NCBI GenBank assembly: GCA_964386325.1 | Contig: CAYLQY010000006.1 | Location: 1 to 64,000 of the forward strand | From: Anaerorhabdus sp964386325 | Lineage (GTDB): Bacteria > Bacillota_I > Bacilli_A > Erysipelotrichales > Erysipelotrichaceae | DNA: 64,000 nucleotides | Reading direction: 5' to 3' | Shown: positions 25,794-33,843 of the stretch, piece after piece | How the letters are laid out: each line of letters opens with the position of its first letter | How positions within the stretch are numbered: position 1 is the first letter of the stretch | Position numbers and translations under genes: made by a program | The notes under the pieces: generated by a model | Database searches by the model: none | Seen by the model: only the letters and a program-made list of their open reading frames with translations | What the model was told of the DNA's origin: nothing

Positions 25794-26588
25794 ATGAAAT
25801 TTGCATTATGTTGTAGTGGTTCAAAAGGAAATAGTTTTGTACTTCAAGATAAAGATTGTACGCTTGTGATTGATTGTGGATCAACAAGAAAATATTTAGA
25901 AAATTGTTATCGTGAGTTAGGAATTAAAGTCGATGATGTTGATGCATGTTTAGTAACGCATCAACATGTCGATCATGTTAGTCAAATACAGATGTTTAAA
26001 AATAAAACGGTTTATTCAGCACTTGAAATTAATGGTTGTAAAGATCTTCGTGTTTTAGAACCATTTGAATCTTTTCAAATTAAGGAATTAGAAATTACAC
26101 CATTACCATTAAGCCATGATGCTGAAAAAACAATGGGTTTTGTAATCAAGAGTGAAACTGAAAAACTAGTATATATTACGGATACAGGTTATTTGAATGA
26201 GAGTTATTATGCTTATTTAGTTGGTGCAGATTACATTATTCTTGAAAGTAATCATGACTTAAAAATGTTGATGGATTCAAGACGTCCACATTTTGTAAAG
26301 CAGCGTATTTTTTCAGATAATGGACATTTATGCAATGAAAATTGTGCTGAAGTATTAATGAATATTGTTACCGAAAAAACGAAACAAATCTTTTTGGCTC
26401 ATATTTCTGATGAAGCAAATACCCGCCAAAAAGCATTAAAAGTAAATACAGAAGCATTAATGAAGAAAAAGGATTTAAATAAAGATTTAGTCATCGTCGC
26501 ATCAGATCAGTTTGTCATGGTACAAGGAGGAGAAGGAAATGAAAAAGTTTCTAGTAGCTCTCATTGTTGTGCTCTTGGTTTGGAATAG
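25794..26588 (+). CDS. walJ: Metallo-beta-lactamase-fold hydrolase WalJ/YycJ
   Basis: A beta-lactamase-fold nuclease-like protein of the WalJ family, usually encoded in the walRK region and linked to coordination of wall synthesis and DNA replication. The metal motif THQHVDH is at 55-61, and DTGY and ESNHD follow. An upstream in-frame GTG at 25785 overlaps the previous stop; ATG at 25794 fits the family start (MKFALCCSGSKGNS). The last 17 codons overlap the start of htrA by 50 bases, which gives an unusual tail ending in HCCALGLE. Confidence 0.93.
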   Translation: MKFALCCSGSKGNSFVLQDKDCTLVIDCGSTRKYLENCYRELGIKVDDVDACLVTHQHVDHVSQIQMFKNKTVYSALEINGCKDLRVLEPFESFQIKELEITPLPLSHDAEKTMGFVIKSETEKLVYITDTGYLNESYYAYLVGADYIILESNHDLKMLMDSRRPHFVKQRIFSDNGHLCNENCAEVLMNIVTEKTKQIFLAHISDEANTRQKALKVNTEALMKKKDLNKDLVIVASDQFVMVQGGEGNEKVSSSSHCCALGLE

Positions 26589-27621
26589 TTATCTTGCCTT
26601 TGAGATTAGCCAATTAAAAAGTGTTGATACGGTTCCTACTAAGCCCACACAAGTATACAATAACAATACAATTAACGGCTTTACTTCGGACTTAACAAAC
26701 GTCATAAGTAAAACAGAATCGAAAGTAGTTAGTATTACAAGTAGTGCACACGAAAACCTTGTTTCAATAGGAAGTGGTGTTGTATATAGTAAAGATGATA
26801 CAGGTGTATACATTGTTACAAATCAACATGTAATTGCGAATTCTACTGAAATTTTTGTAACGTTTGATAACGGTGAAGTTTTACTTGCGAATTTATTAGG
26901 TAGTGATGAATTGACCGATTTGGCAGTTCTAAAAGTTACTCCAACATTTGATGTTGAACCCTTTAATTTAGGCGAAGCAACGGTACTCAAAAAAGGTGAA
27001 TATGTCATTGCAATGGGATCTCCACTTGGGCAAGATTTCCAAGGTTCTGTTACATTTGGTATACTTTCAGGTCTTGATAGAACAGTTCCTGTTGATTTGA
27101 ATGAAGATGGTATTATTGAATGGGAAATGGTTGTATTACAAACAGATGCGGCAATTAACCCAGGAAATAGTGGTGGACCACTTATCAATTTAAGTGGTGA
27201 TCTAATTGGAATTACAACGATGAAATTAACAACAGAAGGATATGAAGGAATTGCTTTTGCGATACCTATTAATGAAGTAATACCGGTTGTTGAACAAATT
27301 AAACAAACAGGTGAAGTGAAACGTCCGATTCTAGGTATTGAAGGAAAAGACATTGCACAATTATCAGTTTATCAAAAAAGCTATTTAGGAATTCCATTAG
27401 ATCGTACTAAAGGTGTTCTTGTTACAAATGTGTTAACAGGCACTCCTGCAAGTGAAAAAGGAATTGTAAAGAATGATATCCTTGTTCGCTTAGGAGATGT
27501 TGAAATTACATCATTTAAGGCATATCGCCAAGCTTTATATGCACTTAATTCAGGAGATGAAGTTGAAGTAATAGTTTCGCGTGATAATGAAGATATTACA
27601 TTCCTCGTTACGATAGAATGA
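26539..27621 (+). CDS. htrA: HtrA/DegP-like membrane-anchored serine protease
   Basis: A quality-control protease of the envelope (YycK/HtrC position in Bacillus). The N-terminal helix at about 4-20 anchors it outside. The trypsin-like domain has H97 in TNQHV, D127 in ELTDLAV and S211 in GNSGGP. One PDZ domain lies at about 260-360. The length of 360 residues is typical. The start at 26539 follows AAGGAGGAGAAGG; the longer frame from 26512 is not supported. It overlaps rlmH by four bases (ATGA). Confidence 0.95.
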   Translation: MKKFLVALIVVLLVWNSYLAFEISQLKSVDTVPTKPTQVYNNNTINGFTSDLTNVISKTESKVVSITSSAHENLVSIGSGVVYSKDDTGVYIVTNQHVIANSTEIFVTFDNGEVLLANLLGSDELTDLAVLKVTPTFDVEPFNLGEATVLKKGEYVIAMGSPLGQDFQGSVTFGILSGLDRTVPVDLNEDGIIEWEMVVLQTDAAINPGNSGGPLINLSGDLIGITTMKLTTEGYEGIAFAIPINEVIPVVEQIKQTGEVKRPILGIEGKDIAQLSVYQKSYLGIPLDRTKGVLVTNVLTGTPASEKGIVKNDILVRLGDVEITSFKAYRQALYALNSGDEVEVIVSRDNEDITFLVTIE

Positions 27622-28094
27622 TTAAGATAATTGCGGTAGGAAAAGCGAAAGAAAAATATACAAGAGATGGTGTTGAAGAGTATTGTAAACGATTAGGTCC
27701 ATACACCAAATTAGAGTGGATAGAAGTAAAAGATTATCCATGTGCTCCCAATGCATCACTTGCGGAACAAGAAATAGTTAAAGAAAAAGAAGGAGATTCG
27801 ATTCTAGCAAAGATAGGTGATGATGAAGTTGTCATTGCACTTGATTTACATGGAAAAGAATATACTTCAGAAGAGTTTAGTAAAGTTTTATCCGATTTAT
27901 TCACCTATGAATCAAGTAAAGTTACTTTTGTGATTGCTGGTTCACTTGGATATAGTCAAAAGGTCATTAAACGTGCAAATGTGCGTTGGTGCTTGTCCAA
28001 ATGTACGTTTCCTCATCAAATTGTTCGCCTTTTATTGGTAGAACAAATTTATAGAGCCTATAAAATCATGAAAAACGAAAATTATCACAAGTAA
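27618..28094 (+). CDS. rlmH: 23S rRNA (pseudouridine1915-N3)-methyltransferase RlmH
   Basis: This SPOUT-class methyltransferase acts on helix 69 of 23S rRNA in whole ribosomes. The 158-residue protein has the knot sequence with IAGSLGYS, and the C-terminal KCTFPHQIVRLLLVEQIYRA is diagnostic in its parts (PHQ-x-x-R, EQ-x-YRA). It starts on the ATGA overlap with htrA and ends the origin-proximal block. Confidence 0.97.
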   Translation: MIKIIAVGKAKEKYTRDGVEEYCKRLGPYTKLEWIEVKDYPCAPNASLAEQEIVKEKEGDSILAKIGDDEVVIALDLHGKEYTSEEFSKVLSDLFTYESSKVTFVIAGSLGYSQKVIKRANVRWCLSKCTFPHQIVRLLLVEQIYRAYKIMKNENYHK

Positions 28095-28098
28095 CTTC

Positions 28099-28127
28099 TT
28101 GTAAGTTAGTCGTTTTTAGTTTAAAAT
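28099..28127 (+). promoter_or_regulatory. Promoter of ptsH
   Basis: TTGTAA at 28099-28104, a 17-base spacer and TAAAAT at 28122-28127. It gives a short leader of about 20 bases before the ATG at 28156. Confidence 0.6.
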
Positions 28128-28155
28128 GAAGACAGTAAACAGGAGGATTAGAAAA

Positions 28156-28422
28156 ATGAAACAAATTTCAGTGTTGGTAATTGACCCTGTTGGATTACAT
28201 GCGCGTCCAGCTACAGTAGCAGTTAACGCAGCAAGTAAATTCAAAAGTGAAGTCAAAGTGGCTTATAAAGGACGTACTGTAAACATGAAATCTATTATGG
28301 GTGTAATGTCTTTAGGTATTCCTACACAATCTGAAGTCGTAGTTTCTTGCGAAGGTGAAGATGAAGAAGTAGCTATCGCAACAATCGAAGAAGTACTACG
28401 CGCTCAAAAAGTCATCGCTTAG
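28156..28422 (+). CDS. ptsH: Phosphocarrier protein HPr
   Basis: HPr passes phosphate from enzyme I to the sugar-specific PTS proteins; two such systems are encoded in this window. His15 (in GLHARPAT) is the phosphate carrier, and Ser46 (in NMKSIMGV) is the site for HPr kinase, so catabolite control through CcpA and cre sites is expected. The 88-residue form starts at 28156 after AGGAGG; the longer frame from 28126 begins inside the promoter. Enzyme I (ptsI) is not next to it, unlike in most Bacillota. Confidence 0.97.
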   Translation: MKQISVLVIDPVGLHARPATVAVNAASKFKSEVKVAYKGRTVNMKSIMGVMSLGIPTQSEVVVSCEGEDEEVAIATIEEVLRAQKVIA

Positions 28423-28440
28423 GTATAAAAAAATATAATT

Positions 28441-28474
28441 AAAGGAAGATGCCTTAATGCATCTTCCTTTTTTT
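28441..28474 (+). terminator. Terminator of ptsH
   Basis: Twelve-base perfect arms 28441-28452 and 28459-28470 enclose a six-base loop, followed by seven T within 28468-28474. It lies 19 bases after the ptsH stop. Confidence 0.9.
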
Positions 28475-28492
28475 CAAAACGAGGAGAAAAAT

Positions 28493-30184
28493 ATGATAGA
28501 AGAAAAATATCAAAGATGGTTAAGTAACTCGAATACCGATTCAAAATTAGTTGAAGAATTAAAAGGTATGGATGAAAAAGCAAAAAATGATGCTTTTTAT
28601 ACCAATATCGAATTTGGCACTGCTGGAATGCGTGGCATTTTAGGTGCAGGTACAAATCGTATTAACATTCATACAATCCGTAAAGCAAATGCTGGATTTG
28701 CGGGTTACATTGCCGCACATGGTGAAGAAGCGATGAAACGAGGTGTGGCAATCGGGTATGACAATCGTCACATGTCAAAAGAGTTTGCGATTGATTCGGC
28801 AAGAGTATTAGCTACATATAATATACAATCTTATGTGTTTGAAAGTTTAAGACCAACACCAGAACTTTCATATGCTGTGCGTAAGCTAAACTGTTTTGGC
28901 GGAATCATGATTACTGCGTCACATAATCCTAAAGAATATAATGGATACAAACTTTATGATGAAAAAGGGTGTCAATTAGTACCAGACCTTGCAAGTCAAG
29001 TTATTGAGCGTGTAAATGCGATTGAAGATGAATTATCAATTCAAGCTAATCCTACAGTTGAACAAGAAAAACTAATCACGATGATTGGTAAAGAGATTGA
29101 TGAACAATATATTCATGACGTTTTAGGTATTCAATTAAATCCTGATGTGAAAAAAGATATCAAGATTGTTTTTTCGCCTGAACATGGTACGAGTAATATA
29201 CCAGTAAGAACTATCTATGAGATGGCAGGTTATAACTGTATACCAGTTCTTGAACAATGTGATCCAGACCCTGATTTCAGCAATACAAAAACACCGAATC
29301 CAGAAGAAATAGGTGCTTATGAACTTGCGATAGAATACGCTAAAAACAATGATGCAGATATTATTTTAGTATGTGATCCAGATGCTGACCGTATGGGGGT
29401 TGGTGTTAAGAGTGATGGTGGATATCAAATCCTAACAGGAAATCAATCAGGTGCAATTCTTATTGAATACATCTTAAGTCAATTGGTTGCGAAGGGAAAA
29501 ATGCCTGCTAACCCAGTTATGTTTAATACTGTTGTAACTGGTGACTTAGGTGAAAAGATTGCGGATAGCTATCATGTTGAAACTGAAAAAACATTAACAG
29601 GATTTAAGTTTATCGGCGAAAAAGTTGCGAAATATGAAATTAATCATGAAAAAGAATACGTTTTTGGCTACGAAGAAAGTTATGGTTCATTGATTTCACC
29701 TTTTGTTCGTGATAAAGATGCGCAACAAGCATGTCTCATGTTGGCAGAAGCTGCTGCATACTACAAGCAACAAGGGAAGACTTTAGTGGATGTACTTCAT
29801 GACTTATATGCAAAACTGGGTACATATGATGAATCACAAGTTTCAATTACTTTAGCTGGACAAGAAGGTGCTATGAAAATCAAGAAAATTATTTCTGATT
29901 TAAGAAATAACCGTCTTGAAAGTATTGCAGGTAAAAAAGTAATTGGATGGGAAGACTATGGCACAATGGAAGTCATGAAAGATGGCATCACTTCAGAACT
30001 AGTTGGTTTTACACCTTCTGATGTTTTAAAATATTATCTTGAAGATGGCAGTTGGATTGCGGTAAGACCAAGTGGTACTGAGCCAAAATGTAAAATTTAC
30101 TTCTGTATTAAAGGTTCAAATTTTGATGAAGTAAAAGAAAAAGCTAATATCTATCATGAAGAAATGAAAAAGATAACCGCTTAA
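28493..30184 (+). CDS. pgcA: Phosphoglucomutase (alpha-D-phosphohexomutase)
   Basis: The enzyme interconverts glucose 6-phosphate and glucose 1-phosphate, linking sugar uptake to glycogen and nucleotide sugars. The phosphoserine is S143 in TASHNP; the metal loop DPDADR is at 295-300; the sugar-binding GYEESYG and the phosphate-binding RPSGTEPK near the C-terminus are both present. Its 563 residues match PgcA. An ATG at 28457 lies inside the ptsH terminator hairpin, so the start at 28493 with a GAGGAG site is preferred. In this organism it would feed the glgC gene at the window end. Confidence 0.95.
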   Translation: MIEEKYQRWLSNSNTDSKLVEELKGMDEKAKNDAFYTNIEFGTAGMRGILGAGTNRINIHTIRKANAGFAGYIAAHGEEAMKRGVAIGYDNRHMSKEFAIDSARVLATYNIQSYVFESLRPTPELSYAVRKLNCFGGIMITASHNPKEYNGYKLYDEKGCQLVPDLASQVIERVNAIEDELSIQANPTVEQEKLITMIGKEIDEQYIHDVLGIQLNPDVKKDIKIVFSPEHGTSNIPVRTIYEMAGYNCIPVLEQCDPDPDFSNTKTPNPEEIGAYELAIEYAKNNDADIILVCDPDADRMGVGVKSDGGYQILTGNQSGAILIEYILSQLVAKGKMPANPVMFNTVVTGDLGEKIADSYHVETEKTLTGFKFIGEKVAKYEINHEKEYVFGYEESYGSLISPFVRDKDAQQACLMLAEAAAYYKQQGKTLVDVLHDLYAKLGTYDESQVSITLAGQEGAMKIKKIISDLRNNRLESIAGKKVIGWEDYGTMEVMKDGITSELVGFTPSDVLKYYLEDGSWIAVRPSGTEPKCKIYFCIKGSNFDEVKEKANIYHEEMKKITA

Positions 30185-30241
30185 TTATTCATAGAAACCC
30201 GTGCAAAGTACTAACATGATAAATAGAGAGAGGTAAACAAC

Positions 30242-30823
30242 ATGAAGAAAAAATGGATTGTTGGTTCTATTGTAATCTTACTAATTATTAGTGCATACAT
30301 GTTGTACATGAATCGTCCCATGACAATGAATGATTTAAAAGATAAACCATTTATTATTGGAACGGTGATGGAAGTCAGTGAAGATTCAATTCTCATAATG
30401 ACTCAAAATGAAGATGAAAGTACTCTTTACTGGGTATCTTTAAAGACGAAACTTAACGATAGTATGAAAAATTTCAGTATAAATCAACAAGTTAAAGTCA
30501 TTTATGATGGAATTGTTCTTAGAAGTTATCCAGGTCAAATTAAAAATGTATATGCTATTTTGTTGAATGAAAATAATCCAGTTGATTTGATTCCTATGGT
30601 AATGATTCAGGGAAAGCTATATTTTGATACAAATCAACTAAGTGATATTGATAAACGTTGTGGGGTCATGGATGGAGAGATTGATAGTCAAGTTAGTGGT
30701 TCAATGATTCCAGTTAAAGATGATCAATCCAACTTTGGCACTGGGTATTCCTATCAATTCGTTGATGAAAATAATGTAGACATTTTCATCAATGGATCAT
30801 TTTATCGCTTTAGTGCAAAATAA
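30242..30823 (+). CDS. Exported DUF3221-like protein
   Basis: The N-terminal helix (about 5-21) is a signal anchor or uncleaved signal peptide. The next part, with FIIGTVMEVSEDSILI and then VKVIYDGIVLRSYPGQIK, follows the pattern of DUF3221 proteins (OB-like small beta fold, ending in a DGxIxxSYPxQ motif). A C-terminal stretch of about 80 residues has no recognised fold. The function is unknown. The GAGAGAGG ribosome site is 7 bases before the start. Confidence 0.7.
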   Translation: MKKKWIVGSIVILLIISAYMLYMNRPMTMNDLKDKPFIIGTVMEVSEDSILIMTQNEDESTLYWVSLKTKLNDSMKNFSINQQVKVIYDGIVLRSYPGQIKNVYAILLNENNPVDLIPMVMIQGKLYFDTNQLSDIDKRCGVMDGEIDSQVSGSMIPVKDDQSNFGTGYSYQFVDENNVDIFINGSFYRFSAK

Positions 30824-30826
30824 TAA

Positions 30827-30840
30827 AGAAAGCGATTGCA
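30827..30840 (+). promoter_or_regulatory. Candidate catabolite-responsive element (cre)
   Basis: AGAAAGCGATTGCA differs from the relaxed cre consensus TGWAANCGNTNWCA at two places but keeps the central AAGCG core and the right half CA. It overlaps the -35 of the beta-glucoside operon, which is a common site for CcpA repression. Confidence 0.45.
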
Positions 30841-30864
30841 TTAAATAAATTTGTATGATAATAT
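30836..30864 (+). promoter_or_regulatory. Promoter of the beta-glucoside operon
   Basis: TTGCAT at 30836-30841, a 17-base spacer, and TAATAT at 30859-30864 with TGA before it (extended -10). The transcript should begin near 30871, just before the RAT element. Confidence 0.65.
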
Positions 30865-30872
30865 CAACGCGT

Positions 30873-30904
30873 AGGTAGTTATTACGTGAAGGTAAGCTAA
30901 ACTT
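30873..30904 (+). promoter_or_regulatory. RAT antiterminator element 1
   Basis: The element begins AGGTAGTTA and ends GCTAAACTT, the two conserved blocks of ribonucleic antiterminator (RAT) sites. AGGT (30873-30876) pairs with ACTT (30901-30904), and TTAC (30882-30885) pairs with GTAA (30892-30895). Its 3' side shares 30900-30904 with the 5' arm of the terminator, so the two structures exclude each other. Confidence 0.75.
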
Positions 30905-30949
30905 ACATATCAACTCATTGTTTTTTAGTGGGGATATGTAAGTTTTTTT
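30900..30949 (+). terminator. Leader terminator of the beta-glucoside operon
   Basis: Twelve-base perfect arms 30900-30911 and 30933-30944 enclose a 21-base loop, with seven T at 30943-30949. It ends transcription before licT unless the RAT element is held open by the antiterminator protein. Confidence 0.85.
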
Positions 30950-30965
30950 GCTAAAAGGGGGAAAC

Positions 30966-31805
30966 ATGAAAATATACAAGGTCATAAATAATAATATTGT
31001 CATTGTATTGGATGAACAAAATCAAGAACATATCTATATGGGAAGAGGTATTGGTTTTAGAAAACATGCAGATGATGACTTTGATCCAAATCTCATTGAG
31101 AAAGAGTTTGTTTTATCATTAACAGGGACAAATCAACAACTTGTAGAACTATTAAATGAAATTCCACTTCAAGAAATAGATGTAGCGATGAATATCATTC
31201 ATTTAGCTACAAACAAGCTGGATAAAAAATTAAATGAAACAGCAGTAATTACACTTAGTGATCATATTCATACAGCCATTGAAAGAAGTAAGCAAGGAAT
31301 CGATGTAAAAAATGTACTTTTATGGGAAATCAAACGATTTTATCCACAAGAATATGCAATTGGGAAATTAGCATTAGAAATAATTAATGAACAACTTGGG
31401 GTATCACTTCAAGATGATGAAGCTGGTTTCATTGCACTTCATTTAGTAAATGCCCAAATGGAATCAAGTGTTGGTGATATTCAAGGATTGACGAAGTTCA
31501 TGCAAGAAATCTTGAATATTGTTAAATATACATGCAATGTTACATTTAATGAGGATTCCCCATATTACTATCGTTTCATCACGCATTTGAAGTTTTTTGC
31601 ACAAAGATTACTGACAAATACATCCTATGATGGAAATGAAAACGATGATTTATTAGAAATAATAAAGAAACAATATCAAGAAGCGTATAACTGTGTGCTC
31701 AAAATTAAGGCATTTGTATTCAATAACTATAGTTATGATTTGTCAAACGAGGAGCAATGTTATTTAGTCATTCACATTGAACGAATTATTCAGAAGAATA
31801 AGTAG
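30966..31805 (+). CDS. licT: BglG/LicT family transcriptional antiterminator
   Basis: The RNA-binding domain (CAT, residues 1-55) should bind the RAT element upstream, and two PRD domains sense PTS activity by phosphorylation. The four regulatory histidines are H100 and H159 in PRD1 and H207 and H270 in PRD2. Its 279 residues are the usual length. The start at 30966 follows AAGGGGG; the longer frame from 30948 is not likely. In the absence of beta-glucoside, EII phosphorylates PRD1 and blocks it; HPr phosphorylates PRD2 and activates it. The gene is first in its operon, before the permease and the phospho-beta-glucosidase. Confidence 0.95.
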   Translation: MKIYKVINNNIVIVLDEQNQEHIYMGRGIGFRKHADDDFDPNLIEKEFVLSLTGTNQQLVELLNEIPLQEIDVAMNIIHLATNKLDKKLNETAVITLSDHIHTAIERSKQGIDVKNVLLWEIKRFYPQEYAIGKLALEIINEQLGVSLQDDEAGFIALHLVNAQMESSVGDIQGLTKFMQEILNIVKYTCNVTFNEDSPYYYRFITHLKFFAQRLLTNTSYDGNENDDLLEIIKKQYQEAYNCVLKIKAFVFNNYSYDLSNEEQCYLVIHIERIIQKNK

Positions 31806-31829
31806 TCTCAATAATGAATATAAATAAAA

Positions 31830-31857
31830 GGAGGGGTACATAATTAAAATAACTTAA
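31830..31857 (+). other. Shine-Dalgarno sequence without an ATG; possible tiny leader frame
   Basis: GGAGGGG at 31830-31836 is a near-perfect ribosome site, but no ATG, GTG or TTG follows at a workable distance. Six bases on stands ATT, opening a four-codon frame ATT-AAA-ATA-ACT that stops at TAA 31855-31857, just before the RAT element at 31863. Confidence 0.35.
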
Positions 31858-31862
31858 ATTTT

Positions 31863-31890
31863 GGGTAGTTACATTCAGTTGGCTAAACCT
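31863..31890 (+). promoter_or_regulatory. RAT-like element 2, before the permease gene
   Basis: It starts GGGTAGTTA and ends GGCTAAACCT, matching RAT element 1 in both conserved blocks. GGGT (31863-31866) pairs with ACCT (31887-31890). No terminator follows it. Instead its last four bases overlap a helix that can cover the ribosome site of the permease gene. Confidence 0.7.
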
Positions 31891-31929
31891 TCATATTTCA
31901 ACTTTACTGTTAATAACGAAAATGGAGGT
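31887..31929 (+). promoter_or_regulatory. Helix that would mask the permease ribosome site
   Basis: ACCTTCAT at 31887-31894 can pair over eight positions (one G-U) with ATGGAGGT at 31922-31929, which contains the Shine-Dalgarno sequence GGAGG at 31924-31928. The start codon is at 31937. Bases 31887-31890 are also used by RAT element 2, so protein-bound RAT would free the ribosome site. Confidence 0.55.
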
Positions 31930-31936
31930 CATTAAA

Positions 31937-33832
31937 ATGGGAAAGTATGAGCAATTAGCAAAAGAAATTATTAAAAATGTTGGGGGAAAAGAAAATATTT
32001 CTTCCTTAACACACTGTATTACACGTTTACGTTTTCAGTTAAAAGATTCAGGGAAAGCAAATGATGAAGTAATTAAGAATCTTGATGGTGTTGTGACGCT
32101 TATTAAATCAGCAGGACAATATCAAGTTGTTATTGGAAATCATGTGCCAGAGGTATATCAAGATGTTTGTAAAATTGCAGGAATTAGTGAAAATAATTCT
32201 TCATCACAAGGTGGACAAAGTAAAGGTTTCCTTAACAAATGTATTGATATTGTTTCTGGTATATTTCAACCGATTTTAGGAGTCATGTCAGCAGCTGGAA
32301 TGCTTAAAGGCTTTAATGCTTTATTTTTGGTGTTTGGTTGGTATGCGCCAGGAAGTGGTGCAGATGTTTTACTTACAACGATTGGTGATGCAATGTTCAT
32401 GTTCTTGCCAGTTATGCTTGGGTACAGTTCAGCACAAAAATTTGGCTTAAAACCTTACGTAGGATTGGTAATTGGAGCAGCATTATGTTATCCAATGATT
32501 CAAGCTTCAACACTTTCAGCAGCAAATCCAGTTCTTACTACATTGTTTGCGGGAACAATATTTGAATCACCCGTGTATATTGATTTGTTTGGTATACCTA
32601 TTATCACGATGGACTATACTTCAACAGTAATACCTGTAATTTTGATTTGTTTCTTTGCGAGTAAAATAGAAAAAATTTCAAATAGAATCATACCAGATTC
32701 ACTTAAATTCTTCTTTGTACCAATGTTTACACTACTAATATCTTTAGTAGCAGGATTTATTGTTATTGGTCCAATCGCAACATTTGCATCAAGTTTGATT
32801 GCAACCTCGGTAATTGCAGTAAGAGATTTCTCACCATTAATTGCAGGTGCATTAGTTGGTGGTTTATGGCAAATTTTGGTTATCTTTGGTCTTCACTGGG
32901 GATTTATTCCAGTGTATATCAACAATATTGCAACATTAGGTTTTGATAATGTAATGATGCCATTCTTTGGAGCAACATTTGCAACAACTGCAGTTGTTCT
33001 AGCGATGATGGTTAAAACAAAAGATAAGAAATTAAGAGAAATGTGTTTACCAGCATCAATTTCTGGAATCTTTGGAGTTACAGAACCAGCAATCTATGGA
33101 ATTTTATTACCAAGAAAAAAACCATTTATTATTAGTTGTCTAGTATCAGCAGCAGTAGGTGCTTTCTATGGTTTTATGAACTTAAAAGAATATATCATGG
33201 GTGGACTTGGAATTTTTGAATTTCCAGCAATGATTAATCCAGCGAATAACAATATGGATAGTATGATTATCGGAATCATTGGAGCAGTTGCTGCAATGGT
33301 ATTAGGTTTTATAGTTACAACTATTTTTTGGAAAGATGATAAAAAAGAAGAAGTTGTAGTTCAAAATAAACAACCAAATTTATTAAATCGTCAAAGTATC
33401 TTTTATCCAATGGAAGGAACTGTATGTCCTTTATCAGATGTTCAAGATGCTGCATTTTCACAAGGAGTTTTAGGGAAGGGTTTAGCAATAGATCCAACTA
33501 AAGGTGAAGTAACTTCACCAGTGAGTGGTGTAGTAACAGCATTTTTCCCTACTGGACATGCGATTGGAATAACTTCAGATGATGGAATAGAAGTTTTAAT
33601 TCATGTTGGTGTAGATACTGTTCAATTAGATGGAAAATATTTCAAACCATTAGTACATCAAGGTGATAAAGTACAAGTAGGCGATAAGTTACTTGAATTT
33701 GATTTAGAAGCTATAAAAAATGAAGGATATTCTTTGGTTACACCGATTGTTATTACCAATTCATCTGAATTCATGGATATCATAGAAACAGGCTTAAATA
33801 GTAAAGAAGAACTGTTGACAGTAATTCGTTAG
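31937..33832 (+). CDS. bglP: PTS beta-glucoside permease EIIBCA
   Basis: The permease takes up and phosphorylates aryl-beta-glucosides or cellobiose-like sugars. The order is IIB (1-90, phospho-Cys27 in LTHCITRLRF), IIC (about 100-470, about ten helices), IIA (about 495-631, phospho-His556 in LIHVGVD). All three phosphate sites are present and the 631-residue length is normal. The ATG at 31922 lies inside the Shine-Dalgarno region, so the start is 31937. It is followed after 11 bases by the phospho-beta-glucosidase gene. Confidence 0.96.
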   Translation: MGKYEQLAKEIIKNVGGKENISSLTHCITRLRFQLKDSGKANDEVIKNLDGVVTLIKSAGQYQVVIGNHVPEVYQDVCKIAGISENNSSSQGGQSKGFLNKCIDIVSGIFQPILGVMSAAGMLKGFNALFLVFGWYAPGSGADVLLTTIGDAMFMFLPVMLGYSSAQKFGLKPYVGLVIGAALCYPMIQASTLSAANPVLTTLFAGTIFESPVYIDLFGIPIITMDYTSTVIPVILICFFASKIEKISNRIIPDSLKFFFVPMFTLLISLVAGFIVIGPIATFASSLIATSVIAVRDFSPLIAGALVGGLWQILVIFGLHWGFIPVYINNIATLGFDNVMMPFFGATFATTAVVLAMMVKTKDKKLREMCLPASISGIFGVTEPAIYGILLPRKKPFIISCLVSAAVGAFYGFMNLKEYIMGGLGIFEFPAMINPANNNMDSMIIGIIGAVAAMVLGFIVTTIFWKDDKKEEVVVQNKQPNLLNRQSIFYPMEGTVCPLSDVQDAAFSQGVLGKGLAIDPTKGEVTSPVSGVVTAFFPTGHAIGITSDDGIEVLIHVGVDTVQLDGKYFKPLVHQGDKVQVGDKLLEFDLEAIKNEGYSLVTPIVITNSSEFMDIIETGLNSKEELLTVIR

Positions 33833-33843
33833 GAGGTAAGTAC

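Noticed and set aside
26823..27353. 176-codon open frame antisense to htrA
   Set aside because: It lies fully inside htrA, which has its catalytic triad and family length. The antisense product has no recognisable domain or ribosome site.
4760..27621. Mollicute-type code with TGA as tryptophan
   Set aside because: TGA ends several well-conserved genes at the expected place, for example at 4763, 8503 and 27621, and TGG is used for tryptophan.
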